From Adiantum capillus-veneris (Eukaryota; Streptophyta; Polypodiopsida; Polypodiales; Pteridaceae), in NCBI GenBank assembly GCA_014529385.2, contig CM043962.1, positions 46,293,098 through 46,357,097 on the forward strand: 64,000 nucleotides of DNA, written 5' to 3'. Below the pieces are notes generated by a model. That model saw nothing but the letters and a program-made list of their open reading frames with translations. It did no database searches and was not told the DNA's origin. Position numbers and translations under genes: made by a program. How positions within the stretch are numbered: the stretch's first letter is position 1; each line of letters begins with the position of its first letter. Positions 25,005-36,006 of the stretch are shown piece after piece.

Positions 25005-25720
25005 TGTACTTTCAAGTGCTTCTGAGTCTTTGAGTGCTTCCAACTTACTCCAAGAGGACCTAGATGCTTGTTAGTGCATGACATTACTTTACCAATCTTT
25101 ATGGTTTTTGATAGAGCTTTTTAATGCTTGTTCATGCATTAAAGGGCTTGCCCCTACTCTACAGTGCTTGAGAGATGTTTGTAGGTGTTTACATATGTTT
25201 CTCAGGGCTTGTAAGTGCTTTATGGTTCTTGAGAGGTTTACATGTGTCTCTAAGAGCTTGTAAGTGCTTTTGAGTGCTTTAAGTATATTCGTATTTCAGA
25301 ATGCTTTTGAGTGATTCCACATATGTCAAGTGCTTCAATAGTGCTTATAAATGCTCTAAGTGCTCTACAAGTACTATAAGTGTTTACATGTGTCTCTAAG
25401 AGCTTGTAAGTGCTTTTGAGTGTGTCCGAGTGCTTTAAGTATACTCGTATTTCAGAATGCTTTTGAGTGATTCCATATCTGTCAAGTGCTTCAGTAGTGC
25501 TTCTAAATGCTCTAAGTGCTCTCAAGTGCTTCCAAAGGCTTGCTTCAGAATACTTATGAGTGCTTTCAAGAGGTCATAAGTGATCCTAGATGCTTCATAA
25601 TGCTTGTATGTGCTGATTCTGAGTCGGTTAAGTGCTTCAAAGTGATTCTAAGTGCTTCCAAGTGCTTTAGAATGCTTCTACGTGCTTTGTAGTGCACTCC
25701 AAGTGTTTTTTAGTGCTTCC
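25005..25720 (+). repeat. Degenerate GTGCTT-rich array, copy 1
   Basis: Short units built on AAGTGCTT(C/T) repeat irregularly for about 700 bp. A block of about 150 bp is also partly duplicated within it (25230-25300 resembles 25400-25470). The right half is collinear with 60640-60960, so this is a dispersed repeat family and not just simple sequence. Confidence 0.85.
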
Positions 25721-28614
25721 ACACTAGGAAAAATATGAATTCTCTAGGGGCCCTTTGGGATTAAGGTTAATTAGAGACTAGCCAATAGGAAGAGGGTGGT
25801 GGACACACTCTATGCCCTCAAAAAAGAAGGGGGACAAGGTAACCTTACACCTCTGGCCTCTTACCTAATGAGAAGGTAAGGGAGGTGGCTAGGGGAAAGG
25901 GGGGGAGGGGGGGGACCACTTTGACCTCTTTTTCCTCACTTTTTGGTTCGGATTTAAAAATACACTAAAAAATTCAAATTTCAAGTTTTCCCTCCTTAAA
26001 AGGTCCCCAAACCTATTTCATGGTCAAAAAAGTATTTTTGACCTCCAAAAGTAAAAAACGTGCACTAAAAAAATCCAAAAATTTGATTAAAAAAATAAAT
26101 AAATCAAAACATCATTTTCACCCTCCAAAGTCTTTCCAAACCTATTCTATAGCTAAAAAGTGATTTTCTCGCTCTACAAATCCTTTTCCAAGCTCTCCAT
26201 TGCTGCAACAACCACATGCACCCCCTATAGTCCAGCATTATCTCTCTGCTAGCTTTCTCCCACCTCCATTGTAACACCAAGCAAGCTCCCCCCCCATCTC
26301 TTCCCCTTGCCCACCACATAGTTTCACAGCAAGCTAGCTCCTCTCCCTTCTCTCACCTCCATTACAGCATGAAACAAGATTCTACTCCTTCTACTTTCAT
26401 TCACTCACACTACATGGAAACCTCTACTCCCGAAGGTGGCAAAAGTATGAGCTCACATGACTTGCATACCACAACAACAGGAGGTGTGAATAGTGTGTGG
26501 GCATTGCAAGGGTTCATCTCCAACATAAAGATAGAATGGTAAGAAAACTACCCTTATAGCTTACATTCAGAGCTAAACATCATCTCCATCTTTAAGTTTA
26601 TCATGCTGGAGAGAACAAACCTCTTTATGGCTTTCAATGTTTAGGCTTCACACCTCTTAACACTGGGTGGTGCTATTTTGTTGATGGCTTTGGTGCGCCA
26701 TCTATAGTTGTGTAGCATGTGATTGAGTCCCACAATGCAAGTAAGTTGTGCTATCTATGGAGAGTCATGAAATTTTTTTCTTATAATTTATTCTTTGTAT
26801 AGTTGTCATTAGATTATTAGACTGATATCATTTTGTACTTTATAACTTTGTGCTCACATAATCTATTGTTTACTTACAGAGTCAACTTTTTTTCAGAGGA
26901 CATGAGCAAGCAACCATGTGCACAGATGGAAATCACTCTATTTTTGTTCCGTGAGGAACCTTTCACTACCATGTTAAAGGATTTTGATAAGAATATTAGA
27001 ATTTTTGTAGAATCTTGAACCAATAGGTACTCTCTAGGAGCTCTTAGAAAAGCCATCCATATAGTACGACTATCTTCCCTAGTGTCATAGACACACAAAC
27101 ACTCAAGTGTATATGAATCTCTAGATGAGGAAGACAAATACTTGTAGGAGACGCCTAACAACAACAACATTGTCTCCGTTTGTAATTATTTTTATGAGGC
27201 TGGATTCCTCTATAAATGCAATATAAATATGTTTTTTTGTTAAATGGTGTCACATTGAGTGAGAGTATTTAGTTTAGATTATTGGAGTTTCATACAGATT
27301 TGAGAAATATTGTTAACCTTTATGGATATTTTGATTTTCCTGTAAGACATTGCAAGTCTCAAGTCTTAGTCATTCCACCATGAAGAAATTCAAGCAATAT
27401 TTTGATTTCACTTTAATCATCAATGGTTATTCTTATTAAAGTGGACATAACCTTTGTCAAGATGTCCTCATTTGGGGATGTTTAATATATATCATTAACA
27501 ACGTTTCACAAGTTGAGAAAGCTAAATTCTTGTTATTGTTTCCATACTATATGCCTATGCCAAGCTTAACTTAGAGAAATGACAACTTGAGATGGAGGTG
27601 TCGATGTATAGGAGTGACTTATTATTGATTCGTGTTTCATTATACATATATTGTAAAGCCTTTGAGTTTCCACCTTTTTGAGTAGTGTTGACAAGTTTTT
27701 GGTATCAAATCTTCTTAAATATCCGTGTTCATGAGCTATTGGTAGTTATCTCTTTGGTATTGCTAAAGATGATACCGATAGCTATTACCTTGTGAACTTG
27801 ATTGTTAAATTGCGGATTTGATTTTTACTATGTAGCTCTTTTAGATAGAGAAAGTGTAAACATAAATTATAGATACATGCATTTTTAAAATAGAAGATAT
27901 GTACCACTCGAGCCTATGTAAATCGCTAATCAAGAAACGTTTGGTTGGATACTATAACAATAGGGGTCACATGTGGTTTCAAATACCAAAGAAATGGCTT
28001 AACCAAAACATTCCCAAGAACACGAGGTGGACACAAGGAAGTAAAAATTGGCTCCTTGTTTGGTCGATTTCTAGTGCTGAATGTTTAGTGCACAGGATTT
28101 GTGAGGCTTTTGACCTGGGGAGTTCACTAAAGTATATGTAACATAGCACATGTGTTCAATAGAAGGGATTTTATATTCTTGTAAAGTTACAGAAACATGT
28201 GTAGATAAGGCATATAAGGGGTACTTTTAATCCATTCTGGTGAACGCACATGATATAGGAAAATTTTACATAGTGAATGTTCCGGACCTTTGAACACAGA
28301 GAAAGGGGGGGGGGGGGGGGGGGGTAATCCATGGCTACGAGATAGAAGTGTGCAGTTTGATGTATTCATAGAAAACTCCCCCGCCCCCAATGGCAAACAC
28401 CTAAACCTTGCATCATGCTCATCAACCATTTTTTGCTTCCTTGTGTCCACTACCCATGTTCTTGGTGTGTATTTGCCATTTTAAGGCCCCAGGGACCCTC
28501 AACAAGAGGGGCCACAAGGGCATGAGAATGACCATCCATGCCATAGCAAAATTGGGGGGGGGGGGGGAGGGGAGGGAGGGGAAGCTCTTGCTCTCTGTAC
28601 ATCCAACATAACAT
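25721..28614. other. Intergenic, AT-rich; no gene recognised
   Basis: Short ORFs (for example at 26833, 27899 and 28290) match no family I know. G-rich runs occur at 25900-25914, 28304-28325 and 28554-28568. The segment at 25740-25930 has an LTR-like flavour (AGCCAATAGG, CACCTCTGGCC), but no partner was found. Confidence 0.5.
28486..28530 (+). repeat. Extra arm-like copy beside the foldback element
   Basis: GGCCCCAGGGACCCTCAACA and the following GGCCACAAGGGC resemble the inner arm of the foldback element at 28663-28705, suggesting a second decayed copy or a rearranged arm. Confidence 0.5.
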
Positions 28615-28831
28615 CTTTATATCATCCTCATACGCAATACTTTTGCAATTTTTTTCCATGTAAAAGCCCCCAGGGCCCTCAGCAAGGCTGGCCACAAGGG
28701 CGCGCAAAATGCCCATTCGCGACTTTTGGATGGGCTTTTTGTGCGCCCTTGTGGCCAGTCTTGCTGAGGGCCCTGGGGGTCTTTAAAGTGAAAAAAAGTA
28801 CAAAATTATTATGTATGAGGATGATACAAGG
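28615..28831. mobile_element. Foldback/MITE-like element with arms of about 95 bp
   Basis: The left arm (28622-28716) and right arm (28730-28824) are inverted repeats. The inner half is nearly perfect (CAGGGCCCTCAGCAAG paired with CTTGCTGAGGGCCCTG, then GGCCACAAGGGCGC). The outer half (TCATCCTCATAC ... GTATGAGGATGA) has several mismatches. The loop is about 13 nt. There is no coding capacity. The structure fits a non-autonomous foldback DNA element or an inverted-repeat small-RNA source; no TSD was identified. Confidence 0.72.
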
Positions 28832-29948
28832 TTTAGTTTTTTTTTAAAAAAAATTAAAATTTTAAGTGTTGAACTTTTAGGCTGCATTCAACAGGTTCTA
28901 GCTTCTAATCAGCTCCGAATCTGTTTGAGCTTGTCTCACAGGAATTTGTTCGTCTCATTGCGCTCTTCGATTCTCCAAAAATTATCGTGCAAGTTGGCAA
29001 TTTTTCAAAAAATGATGTAAAACAGACATTTCTTACTTTTTCCTTAATCTACGGGCTCCAACGAGCATTAAAACCATGGAATATGAAAATACTCAAAGAA
29101 CCAATGTTTTTTATTGTGTTAAGGGCTATATTTTCTACATACAAAACTTTCCCAAAATCTCACCCTAACACCTTCAAAGTGGCTTCCAAGGAGTGCCTTC
29201 GGTCAAGATTTGAAACTGAAGGAAAACAATCAGCATGAACTTCTAGACTGTGTACAAACTTCAAAATAACCAAAATTTTCTTCCAAAAAAAGTTATCGCT
29301 AAAATTTTGAAAATAGGCTTCCCATGGACTTCCCACTACGATAGAAATCAAAGGGTTCAAGGAGAGGTATGGTGTCACAAGTGCATGGTAGGAATCTCAC
29401 CGAGGTTTTTTTCGTCAAGATCTCTTGTACGTTATCATGTCTTCTCATGTACAATCTTACCAAACAAAAACAAATTTACACTTTAAATGATTACAAATCT
29501 TATTTAACTTATCAAACAATCTAAAAGTATGGTAGACCTAGAGTGCTCTTACACATAAATAAACAAAAAAGTCCAAATTTCTTCTCATTAACTTTGATAA
29601 ACATACATTCGTGAACAACTTCCAATGGGTAGTGCGGTCATAGTTCTTACATCCATTCCATGACATGGTATGCTCATGGGGTGACCTATCACATAAAAAT
29701 ATCTTTGGTGGGGGTACCCTCATGTTAGGAAAGGGTGTGTTGCTGATGAAAAGCTGTTGTATTGTTCTACTAGGGATCTCTCCATGTTAGCATAATGATT
29801 TTTGGTGTAGTGGGAGCCACATTGCTTGAGGAGAGCTTTGTGCCATCGTAAAAGCTTCGTGTTATGCCAGTTCCTTGAGCCATTCTTGCAAACAACGCCA
29901 CTCAACTAGCATAGTAAGAGGTCACCTTGTATCATGACACGTTAGAGA
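28832..29948. other. Intergenic; no gene recognised
   Basis: There are only short ORFs. The minus-strand stretch 29720-29905 is open but unknown. This is the left flank of element C, ending with its target duplication CATGT at 29949-29953. Confidence 0.5.
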
Positions 29949-29953
29949 CATGT
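29949..29953 (+). repeat. Target-site duplication CATGT, left copy (element C)
   Basis: CATGT at 29949-29953 is repeated at 59234-59238, exactly outside the LTR ends of element C. Confidence 0.93.
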
Positions 29954-30178
29954 TGTTAACCCTCACGGCTCACGGACACCCTATCACCTACGAGGGACGT
30001 TGTAACCTACGACGGACGTTGTATTATTTACTTGGTAGAGTCAGGTATCGGGCTTGTCGATCCAATAGGAAAAGGGTAAGAGTGATCGTCGATGAGAGGC
30101 GCACTCTAAAACTGGAACGTATAACGTTTGGGTAAGATTGGCTAAGTGTGGGCACCCAAATGTGAACGGGCGAACCCA

Positions 30179-30186
30179 TATAAAAG
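30179..30186 (+). promoter_or_regulatory. TATA box in the 5' LTR of element C
   Basis: TATAAAAG is conserved in the 3' LTR at 58807-58814 and lies upstream of the GA tract, fitting the U3/R border of an LTR promoter. Confidence 0.7.
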
Positions 30187-30293
30187 TCAATCTAAACCTA
30201 AAAAACCTCATTCTCTCATTTGTGCAATTGAAGAGTGCTCTTGCTTCATCTCCATCTTCTTCTTCTTCATCTCCTTGTGTGTGTGTGTATGCG

Positions 30294-30294
30294 T

Positions 30295-30371
<77 letters not shown>
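30294..30371 (+). repeat. (GA)n microsatellite in the 5' LTR of element C
   Basis: This is an almost pure GA dinucleotide run of about 78 bp. The 3' LTR counterpart at 58904-59005 is (GT)n followed by (GA)n, so the tract has changed length and composition since insertion. Confidence 0.97.
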
Positions 30372-30374
<3 letters not shown>

Positions 30375-30601
30375 TCGAGCATTGCGGCGGCGAGGCGGTT
30401 GAGCGCGGCGTAGCGGCGTCTCCCTCTTCTTCGCGACGAGGAATCCTCCATGATAGGAAGCGTAGAGCGGTGAGTGACACACCAACGCCATATTTGAGCT
30501 TGCTAGTTTAGGCTTGTTGTGTGCTTGGAGCCATTTGTGGCTCGCATGCAGTGTATCGACAAGTTCCTTGCATTGACACGTGTGACATACGTGCACATTT
30601 T

Positions 30602-30619
30602 TGGCGCCGTTTCCGGGGA
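30602..30619 (+). promoter_or_regulatory. Primer-binding site of element C (tRNA-Asp)
   Basis: TGGCGCCGTTTCCGGGGA, four bases after the LTR, differs at one base from the complement of the plant tRNA-Asp(GUC) 3' end (TGGCGCCGTTGCCGGGG). This PBS is typical of Athila/Tat-type elements. Confidence 0.88.
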
Positions 30620-31291
30620 ATGCCATACACTAAGCTTGAATGGCACTCTGTGCTTCTTTTGTGGTGCAATTTCAATTGTAGGAAAGGTAAGGAAGGAGGG
30701 TGTGTGTGTTGAGAAGAAGGATTTTGGGTTACTACTGTGTATTTTTTTTGTTAATGGAGTTTTCAAAGGTACTGTGTTTTTTCTCTGTGTAAGGTGTTAG
30801 TATTAAGATTGTTAATTCTTTGTAATGTAATGTACAGTAAGTAGGAAGTAGATATGTGAGAGATAATAGAGTGTGTTAGTGTGCAACAGTAGGTGTATTA
30901 GTTGGAAGTAGGTAGGTAGAGTGTGTGTGCTCTCGTGCAGGATCGGGATCAAGAATATCTCCCAGACCCAAGCCCAAACCCAAGCCCAAGCTCACGCTCA
31001 GGCTTAAGCATCTATCGTCCTTTAAAATTACGAATTTTAGCTTCACACGTAGCTAAAAATTGACTTTTTTGAGGACCAACGGAGCTTCAGGTGACCGAAC
31101 GTTGTGCTGTAAAGCACACAGCGACTATCTGAGTGATACGCTCATTTTGAGCTATCACACACTTTAATAAAAAAAATCGATCATTAAAAAATATTAAAAA
31201 CGTAAAAAATACGAGTGAAAATGGACGCCTAAAAAAGTAAGCGATTAACCTTCGAGGTTATTCGCCAGCGCTTGTAGGGTGCCAAAGGCAC
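30620..31291 (+). other. 5' leader of element C
   Basis: Non-coding leader between PBS and gag. A short CCCAAGC/CCCAAAC repeat lies at 30965-31000. No palindrome array like those of B and D was found. Confidence 0.6.
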
Positions 31292-33416
31292 ATGCATCTG
31301 CGCTCTGGTCATGTGCTAGAGACAGAGCAACTAGAGAGAATTTTGACTTACGCGAGTTCTCAATATCTACCTACTTTAGGTTCTGGGCCCTCGGCGGGGA
31401 CCCAAGGTAGTACAAACCAAGACCCGAACATAGTGGCTAGTGACTCTTCCTCTGACTACGACGTCATGGAGGGTTTCCCAATGCCTAACCCTGATAGCTC
31501 AAGCCAAGACATGCATGCCATGCGCCCGTGGTCCGGGCCGAGCGTGCTTAGCCGCTTGAAGGAAACCTTTAGTAGAGCCACTCGCTCCAAACATGGAGCT
31601 AATGATGTAAATGAGGGGGGTGGGGAAGTAAATTCTCCATTCATGACCAACGTAGACCCTATACCCTTAGAGAATGTGCATGTGAATACTTCATTCAGTG
31701 CACCTCCTAACTCTTCAGAGTATTTCCCTCTGAGGTCATATTACCCGATGGTAGAAGCCTTACCGAAGTGCAAGAGGTTGAGCGGTATATGCTTGCAACG
31801 ACGGAAAAGGAAGTCGAGAGCTTACGCAAGGCGGAGCAACGAAGAGAGTTAAAAGCGAAAGCCCCTATGTCAATATCCTTGCTAAGAGAGCATTCGAGTG
31901 CTCCTGAATTAGCAACCGCTAAGGGCCAACCCCTAGAAAGCAACATTGCATCTAGCTCAAAGGACACCCCTAGCACCTCAATCCTAGATGGAGTGTTCTT
32001 AAATGAGAACTGGGAGTACTAACTACAAACGGAAACTCTGACCAACCTATACACAGGTCACACCTATCACGTGGGTTGGTTAGATGTCCTAATCCACAAT
32101 GGGTGCTACTAGTGTGGAGGATCAACAACTATGAGTTTGTGAGGTCATCCATAGGGTGATTGAGTTAGAGAGACAAAACAAGGGGATCAACATGCCTTCA
32201 ACGGGTCTCATGAGATTCTTGGATACAGGAAAGGCTAAACAACCGACCTTATTGCAAATGGAGACTCCCTCGGTAAGTCCGATGGATCCTCCATATGTTG
32301 TTTCGCCAGGGGTCTCGGTGCAATCTGAGCCACAAGTGATAGCTTTACCTTTCCAAGTCTAGCTCATCTTTCCCTTGATGACACCACGGCTACCATGCCT
32401 ACCCCAATGATGGACATGCCGAGAAACACGCCATGGACCTCATTTGTTAGTAAAGCACCACTACATGGTAGCTCAATGCCTGCAACAGTACCTACAAGTG
32501 TGTACGAATCATATGCACCTATGGGTCCTCGTACTCATGTAGTCCCTACTCCTCCCATTGTTTCAACTACCTATGATCCACAACCACAACACCCAAGCTC
32601 TGATTTCCATGGGACTATACCGGCTAGCATTAGCATGTCACATCCGACGTCTGCTATGCCTAGGGCCACACATATGAACTTTGGGCCACCACATGGCACA
32701 ACATCGTACCCAACGTGGAACCCAAGGGCTTCCTATGCGCTAAGCCCAATGCCAATACCTACTCCACATGTAGTCTCTGGAGCACCTTCACCCACGATAC
32801 CTGCTCACTTAGGTGACTTGGAAACATTTGCTCAAGCTATGGGTCAATCTATTGCTGAGAATATGCGTAACACACTTGATAAAGAGCCTAGAAGTAAGAC
32901 AGTACAAATAGCCAAGCTCACACAAAAATTTAGTGGAGATGGGGATGTGAGAAAGCATATCGAAGTGTTTGAACAAATATGCGATTCTCTAGGAGAACAC
33001 AATGACCTGCATAAGAGTAATGCTTTAAGCTTAACCTTAAGTGGAAAGGCAAGGGATTGGTATAGAACCCTAAGGGTGGAAGAAAAAACGATTTACCCTA
33101 CTTTTAGGAGACTATTCTTGAAAGAATACATACGAGAGGGAGTGCTTTGGGGAGTAGCATCTCAACTCCAGAAAGCCCAACGAGAGGAAGGAGAGTCGGT
33201 GAGAGACTTTATCAGCCGCTTGAAGCATTTGAATTCTCGTTGTAATCCAAATGAGCGCTTCAATAATAAGCAATTGCTAGATAGATTCATTCAGGGATTA
33301 CGACATAAGGATATCTACAATGGCCTAGTCATTAGAGGTATCACCACTTGGGAAGCAGTCACCACCAATGCGATCCAATTGGAGGATAATTTAATGATTC
33401 AAGGAGAAATTTAATT
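31292..33416 (+). pseudogene. Element C gag, broken
   Basis: The start MHLRSGHVLETEQLERIL resembles the gag start MMNLRSGRNL of element D. After frameshifts and stops (31852, 32022, 32362) a 339-codon stretch (32395-33414) is proline-rich (MPTPMMDMPRNTPW and similar), then gives the capsid domain: LTQKFSGDGDVRKHIEVFEQ, LSLTLSGKARDWYRTL, FLKEYIREGVLWGVASQL and SVRDFISRLKHLNSRCNP. No zinc knuckle follows before the protease. Gag would assemble the virus-like particle. Confidence 0.85.
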
Positions 33417-33420
33417 AACT

Positions 33421-33660
33421 ATGAAGCGAATCCTTGATGGTGGCGCTGGACTTAGCATTGTGACTAAAAATTGTTGGGAAACTATGGGAAGACCTCACCT
33501 TGCAACCACAACCATTGTAGTGAAGATGGCCAATGGGTATATTGTTAAACCTATTGGGATGCTAGAAGATCTCAAGATCAAGGTCTTTGGACATAAAATA
33601 AGGATTACCTTCATTGTTATGGATTTCTCCAAGCACACTATGCTAAATATGCAAAAATCG
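33421..33660 (+). pseudogene. Element C upstream protease remnant, fused to RT by deletion
   Basis: ILDGGAGLSIVTKNCWETMG aligns with AILDSGAGVAIATKEIWKKWG of the D protease; the catalytic D-S-G reads D-G-G. After FIVMDFSKH the ILGRPF part is missing and RT sequence begins within a few codons in another frame. D has roughly 1.3 kb between the matching points, so a large internal deletion is likely. Confidence 0.78.
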
Positions 33661-34870
33661 TTCAAGAAGAGATTGAAAAGCTTGTGGAATGCGGATTCAT
33701 ATACCCTATTGAGCACTCAAAATGGGTGTCACCAATAGTGATTGTGCCAAAAAAGAATGGAAAACTCAGAGTGTGCGTGGATCTCAAGAAGGTCAATGCC
33801 GCCACTAGGAGGGACCATTACCCCTTGCCATATTCACAACACGTGCTTGAAAGAGTTGCAGGGAAGGAAGCTTATAGCTTTTTAGATGGGTACTCTGGCT
33901 ACAATCAAATCACAATTGCGCTGGAGGACTAAGTTAAAACAACCTTTATAACCGAATTTGGAGTGTTCTTATTTCGTGTTATGGCTTTTGGTTTAACCAA
34001 TGCCCCTGCTACCTTTCAAAGATTAATAAACACTGCTTTTAGAGAATATTTGAGGGAGTTTTGTGAAGCTTTCTTAGATGACCTTTGTGTTTAATCCTCT
34101 TGAAAAGAACATCTATCATGCTTACAAAAAGTGTTTGAGAAGTGTAGATTGTATCGCATCTCCTTAAACCCTTTCAAATGCCAATTTTGGGTTAAACATG
34201 GAGTCATTTTACGGCATATAGTGTCCAAAAATGGGATTTCCACAGATGAGAGCAAAATTAATGCCATTGCTGAATTGCCACCACCTACAAACTATAAAGG
34301 ACTTCAAAGGTTCATGGGCCATGTTGGTTATTACCGACGGTTTATTTTAAACTTTGCAGAGATACCTTATCCTTTGTACAAGCTTCTTATTGAGTTCCAA
34401 TGGACTGCGGAGTGTGACCATGCTTATGAGTCATTGAAAAAGACCTTGACTAGCTCTCCTATTCTATGAGTGCCTGATTGGAATGTAATTTTCCATGTGC
34501 ATATTGATGCATCAAAATTTGCTATTGGGTGTGTTCTTGCTCAACCAGGAGAACATAAACTAGACTACCCCATTAGCTTTGCAAGTCGTCAATTGAATGA
34601 TGCCGAGAGAAACTACACCACTACAGAGCGAGAAGGTTTAGGTATGAGTTTACGCAGTAAAGAAATTTCGTTACTACCTTCTGGCCAATAAGTTTGTGTT
34701 ATATGTTGATCATCAAGCCTTGTTGTATCTAGTAAATAAACCTTGTTCCACGGGAAGAATTACACGATGGTTGTTAATTCTCCTTGAATTTGATTTTATC
34801 GTTGTGGTGAGACTTGGTAAAAGACATGTCATGGCGGATCATTTGTCTTGCATTCCCAATGGTGAAGCCC
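33645..34870 (+). pseudogene. Element C reverse transcriptase and RNase H
   Basis: RT reads VQEEIEKLVECGFIYPIEHS, VIVPKKNGKLRVCVDLKKVN, YSFLDGYSGYNQITIA, a stop (33930), [16 protein letters not shown], then AFLDDLCV, where YMDD has become FLDD; both aspartates survive. Connection motifs follow (GISTDESKINAIAELPPP, FMGHVGYYRRFI). RNase H (34470-34870) has VHIDASKFAIGCVLAQ, TTEREGLGM, YVDHQALLYL and MADHLS. Stops and frameshifts occur at 33930, 34094, 34467 and about 34690. Confidence 0.9.
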
Positions 34871-34879
34871 CTAATGGAG

Positions 34880-36005
34880 TCGATGATGAGTTGCCCGATA
34901 CTTCTCTATTCCTAGTTGAAACCATACCTGAATGGAGTGAGAAGATTGTGAACTTTCTAGTTAATGGTTTTCCACCCAAAGAGCTTCGTAAAGACATAGC
35001 TCGAAAATCGTTAAAAGAATGTGAACCTTACTCTCTCATTGCACGAACTCTCTACAGGCTAGGGAAGGATGATATTCTTAGACGTTGTGCCCATGAGGAT
35101 GAGTATTTATACATACTGCAAGAAGCCCACATGGGTATAGCCGGAGGACATTTCTCAGGGGAACTAACAGTTAGAAAGGTGTTGCAATCAGGCTATTGGT
35201 GGCCAACCTTATTTAGGATGCATCACTTTTTGCAAAAGGATGTGATGAATGCCAACGTTACAAGATCACACAACAAAAGGATAGGATGCCCTTACATCCT
35301 GTTAAAGTGACTCAACCATTTGAAAAATGGGGTTTGGACTTTGTAGGCCCAATTAGTCCGGCAACTCGTAGCACTCTGTCTCGATATATTATCGTTGCCA
35401 CTGACTATGTGACAAAGTGGACGGAAGCCAGGGCGACACGTAAGGCCGATACGAGGTCAACTGCCAAGTTTCTCTTTGAGAACATTATTACAAGATTGGT
35501 TGTCCCTTTGAGATTGTGAGTGACAATGGTACTCATTTTATAAATGGAGTAATAAAAGAACTCACTACCAAGTTTATGATAGCTCACCATAAGTCCACAC
35601 CTTATTATCCACAAGCAAATGGACAAGCTGAGAGCACCAACAAGACCTTGATCTCTATCTTGACCAAAACGGTGGAAGCTCATCGCACAGATTGGGATTT
35701 AAAGCTTACATAAACTCTATGGGCTTATCGTACTGCGTACAAAGTTGCCATTAACTGCACACCGTTTAAGATGGTGTATGGCTAAGAAGCGGTTATGCCA
35801 TGGGAGTTTGTCATTCCTAGTCTTCGAGTAGCTTCTCAAGAAGGTTGGAATGGTAACCCCTTAGTTGAGCGATTATATATCCTTGAAAGGCTAGATGAAG
35901 AGAGGCAATTAGCTGTGCAAAATGCACTTGTTAGAAAGATAGGAGGAAGAAATGGTTTGACCGTCATCTAAAGAACAAAGATATCAATGTTGGTGATAAA
36001 GTCCT
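34880..36005 (+). pseudogene. Element C integrase
   Basis: A single zinc-finger module is present: linker TIPEWSEKIVNFLVNGFPPK, then EAHMGIAGGHFSGE. Its CDEC pair is reached only after a frameshift near 35230 (GCDECQRYK). The core reads WGLDFVGPISPATRS, VSDNGTHFINGVIKE and YYPQANGQAESTNK, giving D, D, E. A stop at about 35712 and further changes follow. Element D has two copies of this zinc-finger module. Confidence 0.88.
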
Positions 36006-36006
36006 T

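Larger units (their letters stand above)
29954..30597 (+). repeat. 5' LTR of element C
   Basis: This 644-bp LTR matches 58582-59233. A TATA box (TATAAAAG, 30179-30186) is followed about 110 bp later by a short GT tract and a pure (GA)n tract at 30294-30371, which would be transcribed in the leader. Confidence 0.94.

Noticed and set aside
28663-28785. Rho-independent terminator-like GC hairpin
   Set aside because: Plant nuclear context and arms of about 95 bp point to a foldback element.
30208-30626. Minus- and plus-strand ORFs across the GA tract of the C LTR (SLSLSL / ERERER proteins)
   Set aside because: They are dinucleotide repeats with no stop in any frame; the LTR context explains them, as for 58717-59232.
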